In this document: piece by piece, positions 7,110 to 16,219 of the stretch
How positions within the stretch are numbered: the stretch's first letter is position 1
Layout: each line of letters begins with the position of its first letter
NCBI GenBank assembly: GCA_046542255.1
Contig: JBKHBT010000024.1
Span: 1 to 38,486, forward strand
From: JBKHBT01 sp046542255
GTDB taxonomy: Bacteria; UBP14; UBA6098; JBKHBT01
Direction of reading: 5' to 3'
DNA: 38,486 bases
Made by a program: the position numbers and the translations under genes
Notes under the pieces: generated by a model
What the model saw: only the letters and a program-made list of their open reading frames with translations
Told to the model about the DNA's origin: nothing
The model's database searches: none

Positions 7110-9266
7110 ATGGTCCGGGGTAGGCTGGCAATCTGCTTAATGATATTAGCAATTACAGCATTTGCAACTGATCTCACTATATGTATAATCGATCGAGATA
7201 GTGGACTTATGGTACAGAAAGCGAACGTTACATTCGATGGTATATTGCAAAAAAGCAATTCCGAAGGCTGCACAAAATTCTCAGGAATAAAACCTGGAAT
7301 CTATCAGGTCTATATCGATCATCCCGATTACAGAAGCCTCAGGACAGAACTCAAAATAGAAAATGAATTCTCCGAGAAAGCATTTTTCGATATCAAGCCA
7401 CTCATCAGCACAATGAAACCTATCAAGGTGCAAGGTAATTACGAAATGGAAACTGGAAATATCGTAATAAGAAATCCAAATATTGCAGCAGGCTCTATCA
7501 AAAGCTATATCGATGTGTTGCCGGGCGTACAAATAATAGAAAATGATGGCAAGTCCTCAGTCTCTATAGAAGGTTCTCGGCCGGAAGATGTGCTTATGGT
7601 TTTGGATGGTAATATAATCCCTCGAGACCAGAATGGAATTTCTGATATTTCATCGATAGAGCCAGATGATATAGAATCCATCGAAATAAGAAAAAGCGGT
7701 ATTCCTGCGAAATATTCATCTCTTGCTCCGGCTGGCATTGTTTTGATTGAAACAGGACATAATAGTTCGCCAAAGGTGTCTTCGATTTTAGGCTATGGGA
7801 GCTATGAAAAGTATTCACTTAGAGGAGACTTCGATTGCCAGCCGTTTTCGAGTGTAAATTTGGGCCTTAATGCATTCTACAATGAAAAAGAGAATGATTT
7901 TCCATATAGTATATCTCGCTATCCAGATTCGATTTTATGCAGGAAAAACAATCACTCTAGAAGGATGGGTTTTGGTGTTGCCTCTGAATATCAAAGTAGT
8001 TGCTCTAATTTGCGATATGTTTTTTCTGTCGATTATTTTACGGAAGGAATGCCCGGGAGCGTGGATATACCAACTCCGTTTGCAGAAAGAGAAGGCCAGG
8101 AATATCGAACAGGGCTTTCAATCGATACCGAATTATTCTCGAAAACCTATTTTAATTCCAATATTACCTATAATTCTAGCATATCAGAAATCTATTCGCC
8201 AAGGCCATATGTTTATATACCAGTAGATTCGAGGCAAAAGATGGATGTGCTGGATTTTGCTTTTTCGATTGATAGAGAATTTATGGATTTTTTAAAACCT
8301 TCGATTGGATTTTCTTCTTTTTATGAGTCTTTCATGCTTGATAATAATTTGAATCCAAAACATGGTATAGATAAAAAGAATCGCCAAAGATATTCGCCCT
8401 GGATAGAGTTAAATATTGAAAAGTCTTTTTGGAATAGATTCGATATTTCATTATTCACATCGATAAGGCAGGATTATTTTTCGGAACCGAATAATAAGCT
8501 TAGCAAATCTGTCGAATTGGAATCATCCTATCTGCTTTTTGATGGAGAGTTCAAGGCATATCTTGGAATTGCAGGCGGATACAATGAATCTTTCAATCTT
8601 CCAGCATTTAATGATTTATACTGGATACGCGATGCCTTTGCAGAAGGTAACCCCGACCTATCACCTGAGATTGCGGATAGAAAACATATAAAATTTCATT
8701 CTTCGCTAAAATATGGCAAATGGCGGCTTATTATGAATACCGATTTCTTTGATAGGCAGATCGATTCAGTTATTGTCTGGAATCGTGGATTCGATGGCCT
8801 CTATCGTCCAATTAATCTTGCTGGTGAGAAAACGACTGGACGCAGTGACTATCTATCATTAAGGTTCGGGAGTACTGTCGATATTAGTTATTCAAATTCC
8901 CTTGTAGATGCAAGGCAAATCTCAGATGATTCATATATGGATGGCCTATTTATGCCTTTTAGGCCGGATTATATGCAGAAAATATCCCTTGAACTACGTA
9001 GACATGATATTCGATTAAAATTGAACTATAGCGATATTGGCAAGCGGTATATGCTTCCCGCAAATACGAAATGGACAGAGCCTTACCAGCTTCTCGATGC
9101 ATCGCTGGGCTATACTTTCGAAATCTCCGATTTTACAATCGATACAAATATCGAATTAAATAACATTATGGACGAAAAATATGAAATCTTAAAAGGCTAT
9201 CCAATGATAGGTAGAAACTTTTATCTCAATGTTAAAGCGATATATAGAATAAACAAGTTAAATTAA
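7110..9266 (+). CDS. TonB-dependent outer-membrane receptor, BtuB-like (cobalamin uptake)
   Basis: 718 residues from the chosen ATG at 7110, which has GGAG (7101-7104) five bases upstream and begins a good signal peptide. An in-frame GTG at 7065 would add 15 polar residues ahead of that peptide and is rejected. After the signal come a CarboxypepD-regulatory-like beta-sandwich (about mature residues 1-75), then the plug (YIDVLPGVQIIEN, RPEDVLMVLDGNIIP, DDIESIEIRKSG) and a 22-strand-type beta-barrel ending in an aromatic-rich strand (NFYLNVKAIYRI). The plug is the TonB-gated channel closure. Sequence alone does not set the substrate; the cobalamin riboswitch directly upstream makes B12 or a corrinoid the likely cargo. 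It is cotranscribed with the secreted propeller gene 30 bp downstream. No btuFCD genes are in the window. Confidence 0.9.
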   Translation: MVRGRLAICLMILAITAFATDLTICIIDRDSGLMVQKANVTFDGILQKSNSEGCTKFSGIKPGIYQVYIDHPDYRSLRTELKIENEFSEKAFFDIKPLISTMKPIKVQGNYEMETGNIVIRNPNIAAGSIKSYIDVLPGVQIIENDGKSSVSIEGSRPEDVLMVLDGNIIPRDQNGISDISSIEPDDIESIEIRKSGIPAKYSSLAPAGIVLIETGHNSSPKVSSILGYGSYEKYSLRGDFDCQPFSSVNLGLNAFYNEKENDFPYSISRYPDSILCRKNNHSRRMGFGVASEYQSSCSNLRYVFSVDYFTEGMPGSVDIPTPFAEREGQEYRTGLSIDTELFSKTYFNSNITYNSSISEIYSPRPYVYIPVDSRQKMDVLDFAFSIDREFMDFLKPSIGFSSFYESFMLDNNLNPKHGIDKKNRQRYSPWIELNIEKSFWNRFDISLFTSIRQDYFSEPNNKLSKSVELESSYLLFDGEFKAYLGIAGGYNESFNLPAFNDLYWIRDAFAEGNPDLSPEIADRKHIKFHSSLKYGKWRLIMNTDFFDRQIDSVIVWNRGFDGLYRPINLAGEKTTGRSDYLSLRFGSTVDISYSNSLVDARQISDDSYMDGLFMPFRPDYMQKISLELRRHDIRLKLNYSDIGKRYMLPANTKWTEPYQLLDASLGYTFEISDFTIDTNIELNNIMDEKYEILKGYPMIGRNFYLNVKAIYRINKLN

Positions 9267-9296
9267 TATATTAAGTAAATAAAGAAAGGTGTAGTA

Positions 9297-10565
9297 ATGA
9301 CAAAATTAAAGCAGTCTTTGTGTATCCTGATTCTGGTATATTCACTTTTTTCTATGCCAGATTATTATGTTCTTAATGGCCTGGGCGAAACCTTGAGCAT
9401 GGGCGCATGGCTCGAAAGCCCCGAAAATGACATAATAACAACAGGCTCTATGCCGAATCAAATCGTTGCCGATGAAAGTGGCAATGTCTGGGTCGTAGCA
9501 TCTGGAAATGCCACTTTGCAACGCTTCAGGCCGGATGATGGAGATTTTATTCTCGAAGAAGAATATTTTCTACCTACCGGCTCTAATCCTTATATGATGA
9601 GTATTCATGATGGTAAATGTTATGTATCGCTTTGGGTTACTGGTAATTTTGCTATAGTAGATATCGAGACTGGGGATATTGAGGTATTCGAACCGGAACT
9701 TCTCGGGGCGCAGGGGATATTTGCCGATGATGATTACATTTACGTCACAGCAAGCAATTTCGATCCGGAGACATTTATCTATGGCGATGGCCAAATCCAC
9801 CGCTTCGGCCATGATGGCAATCCCGAAGGCACTTTGACAATTGGAACTAATCCGCAGGAGATTGTGAAAATAGATGGCAACCTTCATATTGCTTGCACCG
9901 GCAATTATACTGATATTTCCGGCTCGATCTATATTGTCGATACCGAATCTTTCGATGTCTTGGATTCAGTTATAATCGGCGGTTCTCCATCGAGGCTTTC
10001 TTATGACCCATATTATGGCTTCTGCTATTCGGCTACATCTGTTTGGGGCGCATATGGTTCGGGAAGGCTTTTAGCATACAATGCATCCACTTTCGAACCG
10101 ATTTGGACAGCTTCAGATGATGAGAATACACTATCGGGAACCGGGCTCGTTGGACTCGATAGCTATGAAGGCTATATTTATATCTCATCGATGGATTCAT
10201 CCACTGTCGAGATAGTAAACCATACTCCAGAAACCGCATCTTTGGAAGAGGTAGCAATATATCCAACCGGCTATGGAACGCAGGATATTGCAATATCGGA
10301 AATTAGCGAAGATATCGAAGAAGAAACCGAGCATGGCCATGCTATAAAAGCAAATATCTATCCAAATCCCTTCAGAAGGGAATGTCGATTCCATGGATTG
10401 GAAGATGCGCAAATCGAGATATATCATGTCGATGGTAGATTAATCGAAATACTTAGCAATAAGCAAGTCTGGCATCCAAAGCCATCTATTGAATCCGGGG
10501 TTTATCTTGCAAGAATCAAAACACATGGAAATGCTTTTATCGAAAGGCTCATTTACTTGAAATAG
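9297..10565 (+). CDS. Secreted YncE-like beta-propeller with T9SS tail, BtuG-like
   Basis: 422 residues. A signal peptide (about 1-20) without a lipobox cysteine is followed by about 320 residues of YncE/YVTN-type blades, with repeated turns such as GSMPNQIVADESGNVWV, GSNPYMM, GTNPQEIVKIDGNLHI and GGSPSRLSYD. The final 75 residues are a T9SS type A sorting domain (IYPNPF, then a VDGR turn and the closing FIERLIYLK). BtuG of Bacteroides, a surface beta-propeller lipoprotein paired with BtuB, binds cobalamin very tightly. The fold and the position behind a B12-riboswitch-controlled BtuB suggest the same role here, with T9SS delivery replacing the lipid anchor. That functional link is inference. 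A terminator follows at 10605. Confidence 0.8.
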   Translation: MTKLKQSLCILILVYSLFSMPDYYVLNGLGETLSMGAWLESPENDIITTGSMPNQIVADESGNVWVVASGNATLQRFRPDDGDFILEEEYFLPTGSNPYMMSIHDGKCYVSLWVTGNFAIVDIETGDIEVFEPELLGAQGIFADDDYIYVTASNFDPETFIYGDGQIHRFGHDGNPEGTLTIGTNPQEIVKIDGNLHIACTGNYTDISGSIYIVDTESFDVLDSVIIGGSPSRLSYDPYYGFCYSATSVWGAYGSGRLLAYNASTFEPIWTASDDENTLSGTGLVGLDSYEGYIYISSMDSSTVEIVNHTPETASLEEVAIYPTGYGTQDIAISEISEDIEEETEHGHAIKANIYPNPFRRECRFHGLEDAQIEIYHVDGRLIEILSNKQVWHPKPSIESGVYLARIKTHGNAFIERLIYLK

Positions 10566-10575
10566 CCGATGATTA

Positions 10576-10604
10576 TTGCTATTTTTTCTTTTATCGCTTA
10601 TTTT
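10576..10604 (+). promoter_or_regulatory. Possible promoter for the small lipoprotein gene
   Basis: TTGCTA (10576-10581), a 17-nt spacer and TATTTT (10599-10604). It directly precedes the terminator hairpin, so a transcript from here would start inside that hairpin. It is the only promoter-like sequence close enough to serve the next gene independently. Confidence 0.3.
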
Positions 10605-10643
10605 AAGCATCCATTGGGCAAATGTCTGATGGATGCTTTTTTT
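10605..10643 (+). terminator. Rho-independent terminator of the B12 operon
   Basis: A perfect 10-bp inverted repeat, AAGCATCCAT (10605-10614) and ATGGATGCTT (10629-10638), is followed by a run of T to 10643. It ends the riboswitch-btuB-propeller transcript, 39 bp after the propeller stop codon. Confidence 0.85.
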
Positions 10644-10661
10644 AGTTTTGAAAGGAGTAAA

Positions 10662-11108
10662 ATGAAAATTATTCGAATATTTGCCAATTTATCTCTTGGT
10701 GTTTTAATCGTCTTTCTGGGTTGCAGCAAAAAGGATAGACAAGAAGTTGTCGATAAAGCCCATAAGATTCTCGAGAATAATCCTATTCGGGATTTCGATT
10801 TCGGTCAATACAGCCCCAAAAGACTGCTCAAAGAACTCGAGCTTTCCGAAAAACAATGGAAAGATATTGAAAAGATTTTCGATGATACCAAAAAAGAAAT
10901 CAGAATGCAGTACAAAAAAGCTATCCAAGAAGGGGAGAATTTCGCAGATAGAAGACGCGAAATTTCAAAGGATATGGAAGATAAAATCGAGAAAGTGCTC
11001 GATAAGAAACAGCTTGAAAAATACAAAAATCTAAAAACTCAAAAACAAAAACAGCTAAAAAAGAAGCTCGAAGAAGCAAAAAAGAATGCAAAATCGATAG
11101 CAGATTAA
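10662..11108 (+). CDS. Small helical lipoprotein, Spy/CpxP-like
   Basis: 148 residues from the ATG at 10662, which has AAAGGAG (10651-10657) upstream. The open frame extends further 5' but that part covers the terminator and is not coding. The N-terminus is a lipoprotein signal ending in FLGC (Cys21), followed by a charged, almost wholly helical domain. LELSEKQWKDIEKI and VLDKKQLEKYKNL resemble the paired LTxxQ-like helices of periplasmic Spy/CpxP chaperone-like proteins, which sense or buffer envelope stress. The similarity is judged by eye. The gene begins 18 bp after the terminator T-run, so its expression may depend on read-through or on the overlapping promoter at 10576. A strong terminator follows it. 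Confidence 0.75.
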   Translation: MKIIRIFANLSLGVLIVFLGCSKKDRQEVVDKAHKILENNPIRDFDFGQYSPKRLLKELELSEKQWKDIEKIFDDTKKEIRMQYKKAIQEGENFADRRREISKDMEDKIEKVLDKKQLEKYKNLKTQKQKQLKKKLEEAKKNAKSIAD

Positions 11109-11130
11109 TTTTTGATTCATATAAATTTAG

Positions 11131-11163
11131 AAGTCTCGAAATAGTAGATTTCGAGACTTTTTT
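11131..11163 (+). terminator. Rho-independent terminator after the lipoprotein gene
   Basis: A perfect 12-bp inverted repeat, AAGTCTCGAAAT (11131-11142) and ATTTCGAGACTT (11148-11159), with a 5-nt loop and T residues through 11163. Confidence 0.88.
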
Positions 11164-11180
11164 GCGGATAATAGCGATTA

Positions 11181-11209
11181 TTGACTTAAGCTAAAAATTG
11201 CAGTATTTT
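11181..11209 (+). promoter_or_regulatory. Promoter for the C10 protease gene
   Basis: TTGACT (11181-11186), a 17-nt spacer and TATTTT (11204-11209), about 42 nt before the ATG. GGGAG at 11241-11245 is the ribosome-binding site. Confidence 0.5.
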
Positions 11210-11250
11210 GTAGTATGTGATGATGATTAAATATTTATAAGGGAGCGATC

Positions 11251-14200
11251 ATGCGAAAATTATTTATTTTATTGGCTCTTATCGGTGCAATTTTTGCCAA
11301 TATTCCACAAAATGATGATATTGCCAGACTGTCGGAAGCGTTTTTAGATACATATTCACCTTTTGCAGAAGAGCTTGTGCCTGAGAATATCCAGGCCAGT
11401 CAAGAATACGAAATCACCAGGATTGAAAATTTCGATGATCTCTTTTGGCATATCGAATTAGAACCTTTTGGGTATATTATTGTTTCTCCCAATTATGATA
11501 TAGAACCGATTATTGCCTTTTCATTCGCCAGCGACTTTGATTTTGATGAAGTAGCAGACAGTAAATTTGGTAATGTCCTTAAAGTTGATATGCAAAATAG
11601 GCTAAATTCACTCGAGCAAACAGATACCGATGTAAAAACCAGAAACCGCGCAAGATGGCAAAGATATTTAGGACAATCTGTAAGGCATAGCCTATCGCCT
11701 AGCGAGATATATGGGCCATTGACAGATACCGAATGGGGTCAGGGTGCGCCTTATTGGAATGATTGCCCAATCGATCCTATTACTGGCGAAAGATGTGTGG
11801 TAGGCTGTACTGCAACAGCATTTTGCCAGGTCATTAATTATTTCGAATATCCACCTGCAATCGATTTCACTGAATACGAAAGCTATGAATCTCGACGAGA
11901 CGGACGGCATATCTGGATCGATGCGCCACCAGCATCTATGGACACAATCGATTATAATGGTGATGGAGTCCATCCCGATACTGAGACTTTGGCGGCTTTG
12001 ATGCATGCTTGCGGTGTTGCTGTTCATATGTCTTATACGAGTGCTGGCTCGGCTGCTATGCTCTGGGCATCATATTATATGAATCGAATGGGTTATGGTT
12101 TTGCTCGTGACATCTACGGCGATAATCCAGAATTCAATAATATTATGGCCGAGAATATGATCGAAGGCAAGCCAGCTACTATGGCTATCTGGGGAGCCAC
12201 TTCCGGCCATCAGATTGTCTGCGATGGATATAATTCAATAGACAGTACATATCATCTGAATATGGGATGGGATGGTACATCCGATGCTTGGTATAGCTTT
12301 CCTGACGGGCTGCCCGATGGCTTTCACCTTATTACTACTGCAAATGTCGATTTCGAATTGCCCAGATATGCTACATTAGAGGTCCCAAGCACAGAATATC
12401 CAACAATTCAGGCTGCTGTGGATTCTGCCTATTCTGGTGATACCATCATTGTCACAAGCGGTCTTTATAGTGGGGAAGGCAATATGGATATCGTATTCCA
12501 CGGCAAGGCTCTTTATCTAAGAAGCATCGATGGGCCTGAAGCGACCATAATCGATTGTGCAGGAAGCGAAACAGAATACCATCGAGCATTTAACTTTGAT
12601 GATGGCCAGCTCGAAGGAATGGTAATCGATGGATTTAGAATTATTAATGGATATCATCAAAAGGGCGGAGCAATACACTGTTATCGATCTAATGCAATAG
12701 TTAGAAATTGCATAATAGAAAACTGCGAGGCTCAAAAAGGCGGTGCGATTTATATAGAACATGCTGCTCCAAAATTTGAAAACTGTATAATAATAGAAAA
12801 TGCCGCAGATTATGGCGCAACCGCATATATCACAGGCGGAATGGTCGATGTTGAGGTTCCCGATGGGAGTGGTGGAACAAGGTTTACAAAGATATTCATG
12901 GAGCGTTCTAAACCAAGATTTATCAATAATACCATCGTGGATAATGAAGCCAGAATTCGAGGTAATATTTTTGCTGAAACATCTGCAAATATATTTATTA
13001 TGAATTCAATTATTTGGGGCGATACGATGACTTTCTATTATGGTGAGGATGATTTCGAATATCCTTGTTCTACTTTTGTGTACAATTCCATATTACAGGC
13101 CGACTTCCCACGGCCCTTGCTGGGTGGATTTCATTTCGAGTCGATTTATTCTGTCGAGCCGGAATTTGTCGAAGATGAATCACTTGTGCCAGATCCAGGT
13201 TCCTATGCAAATAATACCGGTGCAGACAGCATCAAAGTACCATATATGAATTGGACATGGGAAAAAGCGCCAGAATTCGATATCACAGGTGCGGAAAGAG
13301 AAGACGGCACCCGTCCAGATATTGGCGCAGTTATGATTTCCGGCGCTTTGTCTAATCGCGCTCCGGTTGTATCCTGTCCAAGTAGAGATTTTCTTACAAA
13401 TTGGGGAAGCACTATAGAATTTGATGTGATAGCGCATGACCCGGATGATGATTCTATCACTTTCTCATTCGATACGCCTTCATCGATGGCAATCTCATGG
13501 GATTCGACACATACTATTCCTCATCTTTCATGGACACCATTTCTTTCTGATTCGGGAGTTTACTATGCTACAATAATTGCCAGTGATGGTTTTCTGGCAG
13601 ATACGCATAGCATTGAAATAGATGTTCGGGCAGGCAAGTGTGGCAATCAGAATGGCTATTGGAATATTACTGGTAGCCCATATTTTATCAATTGTGACAT
13701 TCATATTCTGCCAGGCGATACATTGATTATTGCAGCCGGAGTCGAGATCATTTTTAATGGGACATATTCTATTAAAGTCCATCCTGGCGCTGTATTTATC
13801 GCAGAGGGCAGTGAGACTTATCCGATTATTTATACAGCTTCGGACACTCTATACGGCCATCATAAAGGCATTCGCTTTTACGATGCCTATAATGCTTCAT
13901 CCATTTCCAATTGCATTATCGAATTTGCAGAATCTGAAGGAATTGGCATGGATGCCAATGGTGGTGCATTGTTTATACAGGATACCGACCTTGATTTAGA
14001 AAATTGCATATTCCGTAGGTATGTAGCATACGATAATGGTGGTGCTGTTTATATCAAAGAATCAGAAGTTCAGATGAGAAATTGCACTTTTGATGATGGA
14101 TGGGCCGAGAATGGCGGTGCGATTTATGCCGAAAACTCCTCGATCGGTATAGAAAATTCGCAAATTCTTGCAAATCAGGTTTCCAATGGAAATGGCGGAG

Positions 14201-15471
14201 GACTTGCTGTTGTCAATTCGATAGTTAATATCGATAGTGTAGATTTTATTTCTAATGGCGCGAGCTGCTTTGATTCATTGATAGACCTTAGCCTTGGTGG
14301 TGCGATATATTCAAAGAATTCAGAACTAAATATTTCTAACTCAAATTTCGAGAGGAATCAAGAAATAGAACCTATGACTTTGAAAGGTTCTGCTATTGCT
14401 ATCGATGGATTTAAAAATATCGTATCTATTACGAATAATAGCTTTTCACATAATATTGCCAATGAAGACGGCGCAATCTGGATAGATAATGCTCAGTTAT
14501 TTCTTAATGAAAATTCTTTCCAAAGTAATAGGTCCATATATGGCGCCGGTGTCATTTATGCCAGAAACTCCTATATCGATATCAGAAATGGTATTTTCGA
14601 AGGAAATGATATGTCTGCAGGTAAGATGATCGAGCTAATCGATGTTGATGCAACTATTGAAATGAATTCTTTTACTGGCAATTACGGCACTGTTTTGGCT
14701 TCTGGGAATTCTAATTGCAAGATTAATAATAATCTCTTGTATGAAAACGTAAGTAATGTAAAGGGCGAGGGCAGCTCTTATATCGAATTGGTCAATAATA
14801 CTATCGTTGATAATAGTTATGGCATCAAGATGCGCGATTCATCAGAAATCGCTATTTTGAACTGTGTGCTTTGGAATAATTCGCCAGAAGATGAAAAGGA
14901 AATCGAGATAATCGATGAGAATGCCAGCGCATTTATCGCCCACAGCTTGCTTTACCGTGATTCTTGTGCTACAGAATATGACAATATCCATTACGTTAAT
15001 AGAATACTTGGTTATGAGCCTTTATTCGAGGATGATATGTATCACCCATCGGCAGAATCGCCTTGTGTCGATGAAGGCGTTCGAAGTTTTCACTTCTTCG
15101 ATACTCTTTTTGTCGAGGCGCCAGCAATCGATATCGATGGACACAGACGCCCCGGTTCTGGAGCATGGATTTGGGACATTGGCTGCTATGAAACCGACTA
15201 TAATTCAGTAGATGAGATAATTGTAGAAAGTGATAAAATTGATAATCTATATCCAAACCCATTCATAAGGTCATTGTCCTATGAGCTTTCACCAGGCGAG
15301 GATATCAGCATAATAGACATCACTGGCAAAATTGTTTATTCTGATAGTAATGAGTCCAATACAATAGTTACTAAAAAATGGCGGCCAGAAGCTAATCCTG
15401 CTGGAACATATTTTGTAAATATTACCGATAAAGGCTCGAAAAGATCTTCGCGTATTATTTACCTCAAATAG
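11251..15471 (+). CDS. Secreted C10 (streptopain-type) protease fused to beta-helices with T9SS tail
   Basis: 1406 residues. A signal peptide (about 1-16) and an inhibitory propeptide of about 130 residues precede a papain-fold C10 protease. Its catalytic Cys186 lies in CVVGCTATAFCQV and its His320 in SGHQIVCDGY, followed by YHLNMGWDG, all matching the streptopain active site. Then come a right-handed beta-helix (about 370-690, with GGAIH/GGAIY turns), an Ig/cadherin-like domain (about 705-795), and a second, longer beta-helix (about 800-1290) that ends in a choice-of-anchor-like DIDGHRRPGSGAW...DIGCYE segment. The last 80 residues are a T9SS type A sorting domain (LYPNPF ... RIIYLK). It is probably an exported, surface-attached protease whose helices act as a stalk or binding surface. 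The substrate is unknown. It has its own promoter and looks monocistronic. Confidence 0.9.
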   Translation: MRKLFILLALIGAIFANIPQNDDIARLSEAFLDTYSPFAEELVPENIQASQEYEITRIENFDDLFWHIELEPFGYIIVSPNYDIEPIIAFSFASDFDFDEVADSKFGNVLKVDMQNRLNSLEQTDTDVKTRNRARWQRYLGQSVRHSLSPSEIYGPLTDTEWGQGAPYWNDCPIDPITGERCVVGCTATAFCQVINYFEYPPAIDFTEYESYESRRDGRHIWIDAPPASMDTIDYNGDGVHPDTETLAALMHACGVAVHMSYTSAGSAAMLWASYYMNRMGYGFARDIYGDNPEFNNIMAENMIEGKPATMAIWGATSGHQIVCDGYNSIDSTYHLNMGWDGTSDAWYSFPDGLPDGFHLITTANVDFELPRYATLEVPSTEYPTIQAAVDSAYSGDTIIVTSGLYSGEGNMDIVFHGKALYLRSIDGPEATIIDCAGSETEYHRAFNFDDGQLEGMVIDGFRIINGYHQKGGAIHCYRSNAIVRNCIIENCEAQKGGAIYIEHAAPKFENCIIIENAADYGATAYITGGMVDVEVPDGSGGTRFTKIFMERSKPRFINNTIVDNEARIRGNIFAETSANIFIMNSIIWGDTMTFYYGEDDFEYPCSTFVYNSILQADFPRPLLGGFHFESIYSVEPEFVEDESLVPDPGSYANNTGADSIKVPYMNWTWEKAPEFDITGAEREDGTRPDIGAVMISGALSNRAPVVSCPSRDFLTNWGSTIEFDVIAHDPDDDSITFSFDTPSSMAISWDSTHTIPHLSWTPFLSDSGVYYATIIASDGFLADTHSIEIDVRAGKCGNQNGYWNITGSPYFINCDIHILPGDTLIIAAGVEIIFNGTYSIKVHPGAVFIAEGSETYPIIYTASDTLYGHHKGIRFYDAYNASSISNCIIEFAESEGIGMDANGGALFIQDTDLDLENCIFRRYVAYDNGGAVYIKESEVQMRNCTFDDGWAENGGAIYAENSSIGIENSQILANQVSNGNGGGLAVVNSIVNIDSVDFISNGASCFDSLIDLSLGGAIYSKNSELNISNSNFERNQEIEPMTLKGSAIAIDGFKNIVSITNNSFSHNIANEDGAIWIDNAQLFLNENSFQSNRSIYGAGVIYARNSYIDIRNGIFEGNDMSAGKMIELIDVDATIEMNSFTGNYGTVLASGNSNCKINNNLLYENVSNVKGEGSSYIELVNNTIVDNSYGIKMRDSSEIAILNCVLWNNSPEDEKEIEIIDENASAFIAHSLLYRDSCATEYDNIHYVNRILGYEPLFEDDMYHPSAESPCVDEGVRSFHFFDTLFVEAPAIDIDGHRRPGSGAWIWDIGCYETDYNSVDEIIVESDKIDNLYPNPFIRSLSYELSPGEDISIIDITGKIVYSDSNESNTIVTKKWRPEANPAGTYFVNITDKGSKRSSRIIYLK

Positions 15472-15484
15472 TTATCAAATTAAC

Positions 15485-15513
15485 TTGTGATTAAAGAAAA
15501 AAATTCGTATAAT
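15485..15513 (+). promoter_or_regulatory. Strong promoter for the four-gene surface-protein operon
   Basis: TTGTGA (15485-15490), a 17-nt spacer and a perfect TATAAT (15508-15513), 45 nt upstream of the ATG at 15558. No terminator is evident between the C10 gene stop and this promoter. Confidence 0.6.
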
Positions 15514-15557
15514 AAATATTGTACTATATTTTGTCTGAGGGTTAGAAGAGTCCAAAT

Positions 15558-16205
15558 ATGAAGATATATTTAAAAATATTTTTAATTGTATTGCCAATAT
15601 CTTTTCTATCGGCATATAGTTGCTGGTGGCGAGTTATGCCTTCTTCGGGATTTGTATTAGAAGGAAGAGGCGGGGCATCGCTTGGGCAAACATCTGTAGG
15701 AAATGTAGCCAGCGGAGACTCCACATCCTATGGCAATTATGGATTTTGGAATAATAATGACCCGATAGACCTATGTTTTGAAATATCGCCAGATTTTTGG
15801 AATATCGATTCTATCGATGCTTATTCATACAAGATAATGGAAAATGATGAGTTTATCGCCATCAGCAATTGCGGTAATTGCAATATTCAGTATGGTATGG
15901 CGATTGCTGGCACAGATACCATCCGCTGGAATCCTGCGATTACACCCGGGGATAATGAATTTTCTCTGCGAGGTATATTCAACCATGAAAGCATCGCTCC
16001 TATGTCATTCGATATATCCAATGACCTGATAACTAATGAAACAAGATGGTCGACAGAAACAAATTTCGGGCCAAATGGCTATAATATGCTAATCGGAGAG
16101 ACGGATTTGAAATTATGGCTATATTTCATGGCGCCAAATTCCAGCAGTTCATGGGGGCCGAATACTATATTTCTTAGACTTCAAGGACGATATTACATAC
16201 CCTAA
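15558..16205 (+). CDS. Secreted protein with GQ...GFW motif, unknown function
   Basis: 215 residues with a signal peptide (about 1-19). The mature start contains GGASLGQTSVGNVASGDS and, a little later, YGNYGFW. This GQxxVG...Y..GFW arrangement is one I associate with exported proteins of FCB-like and candidate-phylum genomes, but I cannot name a family. The rest looks all-beta (NFGPNGYNMLIGETDLKLWL, IFLRLQGRYYIP), and there are paired cysteines at SNCGNCN. It is the first gene after a strong promoter and lies 14 bp before the tail-fibre-like gene, so it probably belongs to the same surface system, perhaps as an adaptor or minor component. Confidence 0.7.
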   Translation: MKIYLKIFLIVLPISFLSAYSCWWRVMPSSGFVLEGRGGASLGQTSVGNVASGDSTSYGNYGFWNNNDPIDLCFEISPDFWNIDSIDAYSYKIMENDEFIAISNCGNCNIQYGMAIAGTDTIRWNPAITPGDNEFSLRGIFNHESIAPMSFDISNDLITNETRWSTETNFGPNGYNMLIGETDLKLWLYFMAPNSSSSWGPNTIFLRLQGRYYIP

Positions 16206-16219
16206 ATGAGGTGAGCAAT

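Noticed and set aside
10569..10661. Upstream extension of the small lipoprotein gene
   Set aside because: The extension runs through the terminator hairpin, whereas the ATG at 10662 has a strong ribosome-binding site and a proper lipoprotein signal.
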